Source: an uncultured Alphaproteobacteria bacterium (lineage in GTDB: Bacteria > Pseudomonadota > Alphaproteobacteria > HIMB59 > GCA-002718135). From it: a stretch of 43,091 nucleotides of DNA. A model generated the notes under the pieces. That model was not told the DNA's origin, ran no database searches, and worked only from the letters and a program-made list of their open reading frames with translations. Below are positions 16,911 through 25,889 of the stretch, piece by piece. Every line of letters begins with the position of its first letter. The stretch's first letter is position 1. The translations under genes and the position numbers were made by a program. The stretch spans positions 1 through 43,091 of the forward strand of contig CACJZA010000009.1 of the NCBI GenBank assembly GCA_902597795.1, read 5' to 3'.

Positions 16911-17500
16911 TTGATATTATTTTTAATTTTTTAATTCAATTTGATTTATTAATCAAAAATAATTTAGAATTATCTTTAATATTATATTTTTTATTTTCAT
17001 TTTTGTTTTTTACATTTTCTCTACCTGGTAGTCTAATAATTATACTTGCATCAAGTTTCTTTTTTGGATTTATTACAGGTTTTATAATTAATATAACAAC
17101 TATTGTTTTAGGTAGTTTATGTTTTTTTCTTTTTTTTAAAAATATATTTAAAAAACATTTTAATAAACAAATTGAAAAATTTAGTGATAAACTAAATAAA
17201 ATTATTAAAAAATCATCTTTTGAATACTTAGTTTTATTACGACTAATCTTTGGAGTGCCATTATTTGTTCAAAATTTATTTTTATCAACATTAAATATTT
17301 CTAAAACTAAATTTATAATTTCATCTTTTATTGGTTTCACTCCTTATTTTCTTCTTTTTTCATTTATTGGCAATCAATTTTCTGATCTTATTGAAGTTAA
17401 AGAATTTAAACTTAGTAATATTTTATCATTTGAATTAATTTTAATTTTTTTAGTATTAATTATTTTTTTATTACTTAGAATTTTTTTTAAATTTAAATAA
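16907..17500 (+). CDS. TVP38/TMEM64 (VTT-domain) membrane protein
   Basis: Membrane protein of 197 residues with the VTT/DedA-like domain. The first reentrant region FLFFTFSLPGSLIIILASSFFFG (about 36-58) and the signature RLIFGVPLFVQNLF, followed by SFIGFTPYF (about 109-145), identify it. Eukaryotic relatives are lipid scramblases; bacterial roles are unsettled and probably concern membrane lipid transfer. The ATGA overlap with the ABC-2 permease suggests a shared envelope function. The 3' end overlaps the minus-strand gene by 8 nt. Confidence 0.82.
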   Translation: MIDIIFNFLIQFDLLIKNNLELSLILYFLFSFLFFTFSLPGSLIIILASSFFFGFITGFIINITTIVLGSLCFFLFFKNIFKKHFNKQIEKFSDKLNKIIKKSSFEYLVLLRLIFGVPLFVQNLFLSTLNISKTKFIISSFIGFTPYFLLFSFIGNQFSDLIEVKEFKLSNILSFELILIFLVLIIFLLLRIFFKFK

Positions 17501-17876
17501 ATAGTTTTTTAAATCTAATTGAGATAAATAATAAATAAATAGACACAATTATTGCGGCATAAATAGTTATATCAATAATTATCAAATTATTTGCGGAAAA
17601 TTCATTTGCTATTCTTGAATATATCAAAGCTGAGGTCTGTATTATGGATGTAATAATAATAACATTTAGTAATCTGATTGAGCCCTTAGTATTTAAGTAG
17701 ATCATTAAAAGACCAATAAATAAAAGACCTGTTATAGCTGCACCAAGATTTCTTAGCCACGCTATATTGGTATTTTCAGCAACAGTTAAATTCACAAAAC
17801 TATATGGAAAAATTAAAAAATAAATTCCATAAATTAAAGAAAAAATTGATAAAAATAATATGCTTAATCTGATCAT
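17493..17876 (-). CDS. Four-helix membrane protein, unknown
   Basis: A 127-residue protein with four predicted hydrophobic helices (roughly 3-25, 42-62, 70-88 and 97-122). The loop AWLRNLGAAITG after helix 1 is reminiscent of small DoxX/DUF4345-like proteins, but I do not assign a family. The gene is convergent with the TVP38 gene and divergent from the 77-residue gene at 17945. Confidence 0.68.
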   Translation of the reverse strand: MIRLSILFLSIFSLIYGIYFLIFPYSFVNLTVAENTNIAWLRNLGAAITGLLFIGLLMIYLNTKGSIRLLNVIIITSIIQTSALIYSRIANEFSANNLIIIDITIYAAIIVSIYLLFISIRFKKLFI

Positions 17877-17944
17877 CTACTAAAAACTATTTATTAAGAT
17901 ATAATTAGTATTGCAAATTAATTTTTACTAAATATAGAAAATAT

Positions 17945-18178
17945 ATGATCCGATTGTTAATAGTTTTAATTGTTATAGTAATCATACTATTTATTTTGAG
18001 ATCAAGAGCCAAATCACAATATAATAATTATGGTAACTTTTATAGAAATTTAATTCTGATAGTTATAATTGGAGGTATAATCTTCTTCCTTGCAACAACT
18101 GGAAAATTCTTGATACCACAGTTATTAAATCTTATTAAAGTTGGTTTACCATTCTTGACAAAATTAATAGGAATATAA
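17945..18178 (+). CDS. Small membrane protein resembling the anchor of DnaJ-like proteins
   Basis: A 77-residue protein with two hydrophobic segments (about 2-18 and 33-52). The pattern of a first helix, a short basic/Asn-rich linker, a second helix, TTGKF and a final hydrophobic stretch is like the N-terminal anchor of alphaproteobacterial membrane J-domain proteins. No J domain (HPD) follows here, because TAA leads directly into the next gene (TAATG overlap). It may be a stand-alone version or an unrelated small membrane protein. Confidence 0.6.
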   Translation: MIRLLIVLIVIVIILFILRSRAKSQYNNYGNFYRNLILIVIIGGIIFFLATTGKFLIPQLLNLIKVGLPFLTKLIGI

Positions 18179-19041
18179 TGAAATATTTTTCAACAAACGA
18201 TCTACCCTTAAACGATGAAATGATTAAATTTTGGAATGATAATGGATATTTGGTTATAGAAAATTTTAACACAGATAAAGAATGTGATGAATTAATGGAA
18301 CGGTCATCATATCTTATCGAACATAATAATTTTAATAATCAAAAATCTATTTTTGATACAGTCAATCAAGCTCATAATGATGATAATTATTTTTTAGAAT
18401 CAGGAGATAAAATTCGTTTCTTCTTTGAAGAAAAAGCTAATTTAAATGATGATAACATAGAAGAAAATAAACATTTTATTGTAAATAAAATCGGTCATGC
18501 GTTGCACGACTTAGATAAAGTTTTTTATAAATTTTCTCATAAACAAAAACTTCAAGATATTGCTTTATCACTTGGTTTCTCAAAACCAAAATTACTTCAG
18601 TCTATGTATATTTTTAAACAACCTAAAATAGGTGGTGAAGTAGTTTGCCATCAAGATTCTACTTTTTTATATACTGAGCCAGAAAGTACTATCGGTTTCT
18701 GGTTTGCATTAGAAGACGCAAATAAAACAAACGGATGTTTACAAGTTGCTAGCGGAGGTCATAAAGGCCCATTAAGAAAACTTTTTAAAAAAGTAGATGG
18801 TAAAATGCAAATGATAGATCTAAATGATGAGCCATTTCCTGAAACTGATACTTTTGTAGAAGTAAAAAAAGGATCACTTGTTTTATTACATGGTAGACTT
18901 CCTCATTATTCATGTGAGAATACAAGTTTAAAATCAAGACATGCTTACACAATTCATGTAATTGATAATAACAACGAATATCCTGAATGGAATTGGTTAC
19001 AAAGATCTTCAATACCTCTTAAAAGTTTTATTAATGACTAA
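18178..19041 (+). CDS. Phytanoyl-CoA dioxygenase (PhyH) family oxygenase
   Basis: Fe(II)/2-oxoglutarate oxygenase of 287 residues. The iron facial triad is visible as H158-Q-D160 and H243 (in LPHYSCEN), with the 2-oxoglutarate Arg254 in SLKSRHAYTIH. The family includes human PHYHD1 and bacterial ectoine hydroxylases. The present sequence is closer to the PHYHD1 type, and the substrate is unknown. It starts on the stop of the small membrane protein gene and overlaps the nucleoside hydrolase start by 8 nt. Confidence 0.9.
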   Translation: MKYFSTNDLPLNDEMIKFWNDNGYLVIENFNTDKECDELMERSSYLIEHNNFNNQKSIFDTVNQAHNDDNYFLESGDKIRFFFEEKANLNDDNIEENKHFIVNKIGHALHDLDKVFYKFSHKQKLQDIALSLGFSKPKLLQSMYIFKQPKIGGEVVCHQDSTFLYTEPESTIGFWFALEDANKTNGCLQVASGGHKGPLRKLFKKVDGKMQMIDLNDEPFPETDTFVEVKKGSLVLLHGRLPHYSCENTSLKSRHAYTIHVIDNNNEYPEWNWLQRSSIPLKSFIND

Positions 19042-19978
19042 AAAAATAATTTTAGATTGTGATCCAGGTCATGATGATGCTGTAGCAATAATGTTAGCTG
19101 CTTCTTCTAAAGAGATTGACATAGTGGGTATCACTTGTGTCGGTGGAAATAGTGGTTTAAATAATACAGTAAATAATGCTCTTAAAGTTTGTACGTTAAT
19201 TGAAAGAACGGACATCAAAGTTTACTCTGGTGCAAATAAACCTATTCATTATGAATTATTTACAGCTGAATATGTTCATGGAAAAACTGGATTAGATAAA
19301 AAAGGTGACCCTATAATAATAGATACAAATTATAAACCTCAAGAAAAACATGCAGTTGATTTTATAGTAGAAACTTGTAAATCTTCAACAGATCAAATTT
19401 ATTTATGTCCAACAGGACCTCTTACAAATATTGCCTTAAGTTTAAAAAAAGATCCGTCTATTAAAGAAAATATAAAAGAAATAGTTTTTATGGGCGGAGC
19501 TGCTATGTGCTTAGGGAATACTACACCTTCAGCTGAATTTAATATTTATGTGGATCCACATGCGGCTAATATTGTTCTAGAATCAGGCATTCCTCTAACA
19601 ATGATGGGTTTAGATGTTACTCATCAGGTAAATGTAAATTCAAAAATTATCAAATCAATGAATGAAAATAAAAATAAAAGTTCTAAGTTTTTTGGAGAAC
19701 TAATGGAATTTTATACAATATTTCATAAAGAATTATACGAAACTGAGGAAACTCCTTTGCATGACCCATGTGTTATTGCATATTTGTTAGATCCATCTAT
19801 TTTTAGTGGAAAAGAAGTTAATGTCACAGTTGAAGAAAATTCTGAATTAACAAGAGGGGAGACTGTTGTTGATTGGCTAGGTGTTACTAAAAGACCAATA
19901 AATTGTTTTGTGATGAATGAAGCTAATGATGAAAAATTTTTTCAATTACTTAAAGCTAAATTATCGCTATTACCTTAA
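19034..19978 (+). CDS. Nucleoside hydrolase
   Basis: IunH/Rih-type ribohydrolase that splits nucleosides into base and ribose. The Ca-binding motif DCDPGHDDA starts at D8. The mid motif MGGAAMCLGNTTPSAEFNIY and the late HDPCVIAYLLDP complete the active site. I place the start at 19034 (MTKKIILDCD), overlapping the dioxygenase by 8 nt; the longer frame from 18962 lies inside that gene and adds residues unlike the family. At 314 residues the length is normal. Base specificity is not readable. The adjacent convergent psuG-psuK pair supports a nucleoside catabolism role. Confidence 0.94.
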   Translation: MTKKIILDCDPGHDDAVAIMLAASSKEIDIVGITCVGGNSGLNNTVNNALKVCTLIERTDIKVYSGANKPIHYELFTAEYVHGKTGLDKKGDPIIIDTNYKPQEKHAVDFIVETCKSSTDQIYLCPTGPLTNIALSLKKDPSIKENIKEIVFMGGAAMCLGNTTPSAEFNIYVDPHAANIVLESGIPLTMMGLDVTHQVNVNSKIIKSMNENKNKSSKFFGELMEFYTIFHKELYETEETPLHDPCVIAYLLDPSIFSGKEVNVTVEENSELTRGETVVDWLGVTKRPINCFVMNEANDEKFFQLLKAKLSLLP

Positions 19979-20895
19979 CTATAAAAACTCTTTGCAATCT
20001 TTCCAGCTAAATTCGCATTATTAATTATTAAAGATACATTAGCATTTAGAGTTTCATTTTTTGATTGTTCGTTAATTTCTTTTATAAGAAACGGGGTTAA
20101 TTCTTTTCCACTAATATTATTTCTATCAGCTTTTATTGTTGCATTATTTATCCATTTTTCTACGTCATTTTTATTAAGTGCTTTTTCTAATGGAACTTTA
20201 TTAAATATGAGAATTGATTTTTTATTTTCCATATTTTCATTGAGTTTTAAAAAAGAAGAAATTTCATGAATTTCATCAAATTTATTATCGACTTTATTTT
20301 CTGTTTCTTCATACCAAAAACCAGGCATATAATTTGTTTGATAACCAATTCTTGTAATTCCTAAAGTTTCAAGAAGTTCATTCGTTTTACTTAAATCTAA
20401 TATAGATTTAGCACCACTACAGATTACAAAATTTGAATTCTCAGAAAGTGCATATAGATCTGCAGATACATCATTGGTATTTTTAGCATTTAGATGCACA
20501 CCACCAATTCCTCCTGTTGCAAAAAATCTTATTTGAAATTTAGAAGCTATAGAAATTGTACTTGCTACTGTTGTAGTAGCATTTTCTTTATTAAATATTG
20601 ATAAATTTATATTGTGGTTTGAAACTTTTTGTACATTTTTCTCTTTTGCTAATATTTGAATATCTTCTTCCGATAATCCTATTTTAACCTTACCTCTAAT
20701 TATTCCTATTGTTGCAGCAATTGCACCGTTATCTTCAACAGCCTTTATAGACTCATTTGCGACTTTAATATTTTCTGGATAGGGCAATCCATGACTAATC
20801 AATGTACTTTCTAAAGCTACTATTGGTTTTTTTCTATTTATTGCTTCTTGAACTTTTTTACTTATATCAAATATTTCATGCATACTATTGTACAA
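19975..20895 (-). CDS. psuG: Pseudouridine-5'-phosphate glycosidase
   Basis: Cleaves the C-C glycosidic bond of pseudouridine 5'-phosphate to uracil and ribose 5-phosphate. The 306-residue protein shows the family blocks KPIVALESTLISHGLPYP (about 23-40), ATIGIIRGKVKIGL, ATTTVASTISIA, FFATGGIGGVH and DLSKTNELLETLGI. A second ATG at 20883 would remove the small overlap with psuK. It lies downstream of psuK on the same strand, the classical order for the two-step pathway, and its stop meets the nucleoside hydrolase stop by a 4-nt convergent overlap. Confidence 0.95.
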   Translation of the reverse strand: MYNSMHEIFDISKKVQEAINRKKPIVALESTLISHGLPYPENIKVANESIKAVEDNGAIAATIGIIRGKVKIGLSEEDIQILAKEKNVQKVSNHNINLSIFNKENATTTVASTISIASKFQIRFFATGGIGGVHLNAKNTNDVSADLYALSENSNFVICSGAKSILDLSKTNELLETLGITRIGYQTNYMPGFWYEETENKVDNKFDEIHEISSFLKLNENMENKKSILIFNKVPLEKALNKNDVEKWINNATIKADRNNISGKELTPFLIKEINEQSKNETLNANVSLIINNANLAGKIAKSFYS

Positions 20896-21772
20896 TTACT
20901 CTCTTAGAAAGATTTTTAATTTTTAAAAAATCACTCTTAGTTTTTAGACTTTTACCACTAGCATAATAAGACCCGCATGCTACAGAAGTTTTCAAAATAT
21001 AATTCATTTTTGCATTTATACTGAACAAATACAGCATCATAGCTGCTAGTGCGTCTCCAGCTCCATTTTCGTTTACTACTTTGATTGATGGGGGTTTTAT
21101 TTTTTTTATAAATTCATTACTTCCAAAGATTACATTATTTTTTGAATTAGTAGTAATTATTTTTATTTTTTTATTTTGTTTTAATATTTTTTTTACACCT
21201 AATATTATATTTGAAGAATTTGTAAGTTTAAGTAATTCTGCTTTATTTAAGAATATAAAATCAACTTTATTTATAATCCTTTTAATTTTAATAACTTTAT
21301 GTACTGATGTTGCGCACACTATAATTTTATTTTTTTTTGATAGTTTATTTATTGATTTTTCCAAATAGGTTTTAGAAAAATTTAGATCAAATATTATATT
21401 TTTATCCTTGATGTTTGGTATTTTTAAAGATTTATTATTTTCATATTCATCTGTGTTAGCTAATCCTAATAAAAATTTATTATTTTTATCTGATAAAGCT
21501 AAATAGTATCTATCTGCATAATCTTTATTCACTTGATGAACATAGATTTTTTTTGAGATTTTTTTTCTAATCTCTTCATTGATAGCTAAACTATAAAAGT
21601 TTACATCTACAAAATTCGAAAGCAATTCTGCAATATTGTACGCCACTCCACCAATTCTGCTTTTTTGTGTAATTTGATTAGATCTAAAACTAATAATATT
21701 TTTTTTAAGATTTAATAAATAATCGTGATGAATTGCCCCAATACAAACAAAAATGTTTTTAGATTTCAGCAT
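20885..21772 (-). CDS. psuK: PfkB-family kinase, probable pseudouridine kinase
   Basis: Ribokinase-fold kinase of 295 residues. GGVAYNIAELLS (41-52) binds the sugar, and NENGAGDALAA (234-244) carries the catalytic Asp240 and anion hole. PfkB kinases vary in substrate; pseudouridine is inferred from the 11-nt overlap with psuG. The sequence is very Lys/Asn-rich, and the region before the second motif is diverged, so specificity rests on context. Its start codon is separated by one base from the start I chose for the divergent fusion gene. Confidence 0.85.
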   Translation of the reverse strand: MLKSKNIFVCIGAIHHDYLLNLKKNIISFRSNQITQKSRIGGVAYNIAELLSNFVDVNFYSLAINEEIRKKISKKIYVHQVNKDYADRYYLALSDKNNKFLLGLANTDEYENNKSLKIPNIKDKNIIFDLNFSKTYLEKSINKLSKKNKIIVCATSVHKVIKIKRIINKVDFIFLNKAELLKLTNSSNIILGVKKILKQNKKIKIITTNSKNNVIFGSNEFIKKIKPPSIKVVNENGAGDALAAMMLYLFSINAKMNYILKTSVACGSYYASGKSLKTKSDFLKIKNLSKRVIVQ

Positions 21773-21773
21773 T

Positions 21774-24700
21774 ATGAATTATACACCTTCTATGTCAGTT
21801 TTTGATGTTGATCCACCTATTATTGATAATAAACATTTAATTAAATGGTTAAAGATTAATTTTTCTTTCTTAAGAAATAAATTACTCAAAATTAAACAAC
21901 TTGATAGTGAAAGGGATATAAATTTTATTATATTCATAAATAATAAAAAAAAATATGTATTAAAAATTTCAAACCCATCAGAAAAAATAAATATATTAAA
22001 ATACCAAGATAGATTAATTAATTATTTACGAAGTGATCTTAGTCTTAAATCTTTTATACCAAAAATACACCATACAAAGATTGTAAAATATTTAGATAAA
22101 AAAAATAGAGAATGCTTTGTTAGGATCTTATCTTATATTGAAGGGCGCATGTATGGAGATACAAAAAGTAACGATAAAATTGAAAATTCTTTAGGTAAGT
22201 TACTTGGAAAAGTATCAACTAAGTTGAAAGCATTTAACGATATAGATGCCCATAGAAATTTTATTTGGGATCCATCAAATATAAAATGGATTAAAAAAGA
22301 CATTAATATTTTTACTGGTTCAAAAAAATTAATTTTATTAAAATGTTTTTCAGAATATGAAAAATTTGTAAAAAATAATTTAAATAAATTAAGATATTCA
22401 ATAACTCATTCAGATCCAAATAATTATAATATTGTTATTAAAGAAAACAATGTTTGTGGATTACTAGATTATGGAGATTCTATTTATTCTCCAACAATAA
22501 ATGATTTAGCTATATGCCTTTCATATGCATTAATGAACAATGATAATATTTATCTTACACTTAAAAATATAATAACAGAGTACAATGAACAATTTTCTAT
22601 TAATGAGGATGAAATTAATTCATTAATATCACTATGTAAGTCAAGACTTATGATTACTGTTGTAATGGCAAAAAAACAAAGAATTAAATATCCATCAAAT
22701 CAATATTTAAGCATTAGTGAGAAAGATGCATGGTCTTTATTAGAAAAATTAGACAAAATTCCTATCAATTTTTTAATATATATTGTTCGCGAAATATGCG
22801 GCTTTGATATTATGCACCATCATAAAGAAATTATAAATTATATAAATAAATTCAACTTTGGTAATATTTTTAAATTTAATTTACTTGATAAAAATAAATC
22901 TATCTTAAAATTAAGTTCTGATTCACCTTTATTAAAAGGTAACCCAGATAATAGTTCGCTTAAAAAAAGAGTTAATAAAATATTTAAAGAAGATAATTCT
23001 CGTATAGGTATAGGTTTATACAATGAAAAAAGAAAAGTTTATAAGGGACCTAACTTTATTTCTGAATTAAATACGAATGAAAGACGTAATATTCACTTAG
23101 GAATTGATATTTTTATTGATCAGGGGGCAGATTTATTTGCTCCAATAGATGGTAAAATTATAATTTTAAAAAATAATAATTTTAAATATGACTATGGGCC
23201 GACTCTAGTTTTAGAACATAGTTTTAAAAAATATAAATTTTATACTCTATACGGTCATTTATCTAAAATAATGTTTCAAAAACTAAAAATTGGAAAAAAA
23301 ATTAAGAAAGGTGAATGGATTGGTAAAATTGGTAATTCTAATGAAAATGGAAAATGGCTACCACATTTACATTTTCAAATTATTTTAGATTTATTAGGAC
23401 ATGATAAGAATTTTCCAGGAGTAGGTGAAGAATTTTTATTCAATATTTGGAATAAAATTTCACCTGATCCAAATTTAATTCTACGAATTCCAAAATCTTT
23501 TTATTCTAATAATAATAATAATAATTTTAAAGATACTTTAAAGAAAAGAAGAAAAAATATTTCTGATAATTTATCAATTTCTTACAAGAAACCTCTTCAT
23601 ATGCTTGAAGCTAAAGATCAGTATTTTTTTGATAGATATGGCAGGAGATACTTAGATTGTGTAAATAATATTTCCCATGTTGGACATTCAAATTCCTATG
23701 TCCATGAAGCAATGACTCAGCAAAATTTAAAACTTAATACTAATACGAGATATCTATACGATACAATTAACGATTATAGTGAATTACTTTTAAGTAAGTT
23801 TCCAAAGAAATTAAATAAGATATTTTTCGTATGTACAGGATCTGAAGCTAATGATTTAGCTTATAGAATAGCCCAAACTTATACTAGTGCAAAAGATGTC
23901 TTTGTGATGGACAATGCTTATCATGGGCATACCAATGCCTTAATTGATCTAAGTCCATATAAATTTAATAGTAAGGGTGGTTTGGGTAAAAAAGATTATG
24001 TTCATGTATTAGACATGCCTGATCCCTTAAGAGGTAAGTGGAGATATCAAAATTCAAATTGGATTCAAAAATATATAGATGAAGCTAAAACGGTAATTAG
24101 AAATAAAATTAAAGAAACCAATATTGCATGTTTTTTTACTGAAAGTATACTTGGTTGCGGCGGTCAAGTAATTCTTCCAAAAAATTATTTAAAAGAAATA
24201 TTTTCAGAAATTAGAAGAAACAATGCATTATGTATTGTTGACGAGGTACAAACTGGTTTTGGACGCGTTGGAAGACATTTTTGGTCATTTGAAGAGCATG
24301 ATGTTGTTCCTGATATAGTAACCTTGGGCAAACCTATGGGCAATGGTCACCCAATAGCTGCTGTTATAACTACAGAAAAAATTGCTTCAACTTTTAATAA
24401 CGGGATGGAATATTTTAACTCATTCGGTGGCAATCCTGTTTCCTGTGCTATCGGTAAAGCAGTATTAGAGACTATTGATAATAATAAATTACAAAAAAAT
24501 GCTTTGTTAGTTGGTAATTATTTTTTAAAAGAATTAAAAAAAATCCAACTTAAATATAAAAAATATATTAGTGAAGTTAGAGGTAGGGGGCTTTTTTTAG
24601 GAATAGATATTATTCAGAATAGTAATGTGTCTAAACCAAATAAAAAATTAGCTAAACTGCTTATTAATTATATGAGAAATCAAGGTATTTTATTGAGCAC

Positions 24701-24809
24701 TGATGGACCTTATGACAATGTTATTAAAATAAAACCACCTCTTGTATTTACAAAATTAAATGTTGATCAGGTATGTAAAAACTTAGAAACTTTCTTTAAA
24801 AAATTATAA
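21774..24809 (+). CDS. Three-domain fusion: APH-type kinase, M23 peptidase, class III aminotransferase/phospholyase
   Basis: A 1011-residue cytoplasmic fusion. Domain 1 (about 30-330) is an aminoglycoside-phosphotransferase-like kinase with HSDPNNYN (H212, D214, N219) and the metal Asp232 in LLDYGD. Domain 2 (about 430-545) is an M23/LytM fold with all zinc ligands: H441-x3-D445 and H531-L-H533. Domain 3 (about 595-1011) is a class III PLP enzyme with DEVQTGFGR (Asp823) and Lys853 in TLGKPMGNGHP, closest to the AGXT2L (ethanolamine-phosphate / phosphohydroxylysine phospholyase) branch. A kinase plus phospholyase suggests phosphorylation of a hydroxylated amine followed by elimination. The start at 21774 avoids overlap with psuK; 21753 is an alternative. 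Confidence 0.9.
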   Translation: MNYTPSMSVFDVDPPIIDNKHLIKWLKINFSFLRNKLLKIKQLDSERDINFIIFINNKKKYVLKISNPSEKINILKYQDRLINYLRSDLSLKSFIPKIHHTKIVKYLDKKNRECFVRILSYIEGRMYGDTKSNDKIENSLGKLLGKVSTKLKAFNDIDAHRNFIWDPSNIKWIKKDINIFTGSKKLILLKCFSEYEKFVKNNLNKLRYSITHSDPNNYNIVIKENNVCGLLDYGDSIYSPTINDLAICLSYALMNNDNIYLTLKNIITEYNEQFSINEDEINSLISLCKSRLMITVVMAKKQRIKYPSNQYLSISEKDAWSLLEKLDKIPINFLIYIVREICGFDIMHHHKEIINYINKFNFGNIFKFNLLDKNKSILKLSSDSPLLKGNPDNSSLKKRVNKIFKEDNSRIGIGLYNEKRKVYKGPNFISELNTNERRNIHLGIDIFIDQGADLFAPIDGKIIILKNNNFKYDYGPTLVLEHSFKKYKFYTLYGHLSKIMFQKLKIGKKIKKGEWIGKIGNSNENGKWLPHLHFQIILDLLGHDKNFPGVGEEFLFNIWNKISPDPNLILRIPKSFYSNNNNNNFKDTLKKRRKNISDNLSISYKKPLHMLEAKDQYFFDRYGRRYLDCVNNISHVGHSNSYVHEAMTQQNLKLNTNTRYLYDTINDYSELLLSKFPKKLNKIFFVCTGSEANDLAYRIAQTYTSAKDVFVMDNAYHGHTNALIDLSPYKFNSKGGLGKKDYVHVLDMPDPLRGKWRYQNSNWIQKYIDEAKTVIRNKIKETNIACFFTESILGCGGQVILPKNYLKEIFSEIRRNNALCIVDEVQTGFGRVGRHFWSFEEHDVVPDIVTLGKPMGNGHPIAAVITTEKIASTFNNGMEYFNSFGGNPVSCAIGKAVLETIDNNKLQKNALLVGNYFLKELKKIQLKYKKYISEVRGRGLFLGIDIIQNSNVSKPNKKLAKLLINYMRNQGILLSTDGPYDNVIKIKPPLVFTKLNVDQVCKNLETFFKKL

Positions 24810-25395
24810 AATATATTCCATAACTAATCATTAGCAGACCAATGGTTAGATCAATCCAAAACCAAGTTTTATTTGAATAAATATATTTTGACAAAAACTT
24901 TGACATATATCCCAAAGAAAAGAAAAACAAAAAACTAGCTGAAATTGCTCCAACGCCAAATGAAAATTGATCATTAAAATTTGTTGATAATGATCCTAGC
25001 AAAATAATTGTATCTAGATAAACATGAGGATTTGCGTATGTAATAAGGAATAAGGTAATTAATACTTTTCCGTATTCGTTAATTATATTTAATTCTTTAT
25101 TTATATCTTTAATTTGATTTAATTTTATAACTTTATTTAATCCATAAAATATAAGCCAAATTCCACCTAATACTTTTATTATTCCTATGATACTTGGATT
25201 AATTTGAACAATATAATTAGATAGATATATTCCAATTACAATTAGTAAACTGTCAGATAGACTGCAAAATAAAGTAACTGTAAAAACATAAGATTTTTTA
25301 AGCCCTTGTTGAATTACAAATAAATTTTGCGGTCCTATGGCTATAATTAATGTTCCTCCAATTATTAATCCTTGGATAAAATCATAAATATACAT
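24796..25395 (-). CDS. LysE/ArgO-family amino acid exporter
   Basis: Inner-membrane exporter of 199 residues with about six helices. The N-terminal motif GPQNLFVIQQGLKKSY (21-36) is characteristic of LysE/ArgO proteins, which expel lysine or arginine. A later TYANPHVYLDTIILLGS segment is also conserved. It converges with the kinase-M23-aminotransferase gene with a 14-nt overlap. If that enzyme handles hydroxylysine-like substrates, export of a basic amino acid would fit, but this is only suggestive. Confidence 0.9.
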   Translation of the reverse strand: MYIYDFIQGLIIGGTLIIAIGPQNLFVIQQGLKKSYVFTVTLFCSLSDSLLIVIGIYLSNYIVQINPSIIGIIKVLGGIWLIFYGLNKVIKLNQIKDINKELNIINEYGKVLITLFLITYANPHVYLDTIILLGSLSTNFNDQFSFGVGAISASFLFFFSLGYMSKFLSKYIYSNKTWFWIDLTIGLLMISYGIYFIIF

Positions 25396-25430
25396 ATTGC
25401 CTTAAATTATAATTACACTATTTTAAAATC

Positions 25431-25889
25431 ATGCACAAAATTATATTGTTTAGTTTGTTTATTTTATTATCAAAAAGTGTTTATGGAGAAATGATAAAAC
25501 CAGACCCTTCAATTGGTCCTAAAGAAGTTATTTTAATTCAATTAAAAGCACTACAAAAAAATAATTCACCTTTTGACGATGCTGGTATTGAACAAACATG
25601 GGAATTTGCACATCCAAATAATAGAATGTACACAGGTCCTCTAGACAATTTTATTAGGATGATTAAAAATCCATCCTACTCAATGATGATTGATCACTTA
25701 GAACACAATATAATTCCAGTTCAGGAACAAGAAAAAAGTTCATATTACTTTGTAGAGCTTACAGATAGTAATGGAAAAAAATATGGTTTCGAATGGACAG
25801 TAGAAAAAGTAGAGCAAAACGGTGAGTTTAAAGATTGTTGGATGACCGTAGGTGTTTCTAGACCAATGCCTTTATCGCAAGCATCATAG
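25431..25889 (+). CDS. Exported protein, DUF4864-like
   Basis: A 152-residue protein with an N-terminal signal peptide (about 19 residues, ending SVYG). The mature part has the pattern IQLKALQKN, DDAGIEQTWEFAHPNNR, TGPLDNFIRMIKNPSY, typical of the DUF4864 group. Function is unknown. The last base of its TAG is the first base of the GTG start of the SRAP gene. Confidence 0.75.
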   Translation: MHKIILFSLFILLSKSVYGEMIKPDPSIGPKEVILIQLKALQKNNSPFDDAGIEQTWEFAHPNNRMYTGPLDNFIRMIKNPSYSMMIDHLEHNIIPVQEQEKSSYYFVELTDSNGKKYGFEWTVEKVEQNGEFKDCWMTVGVSRPMPLSQAS

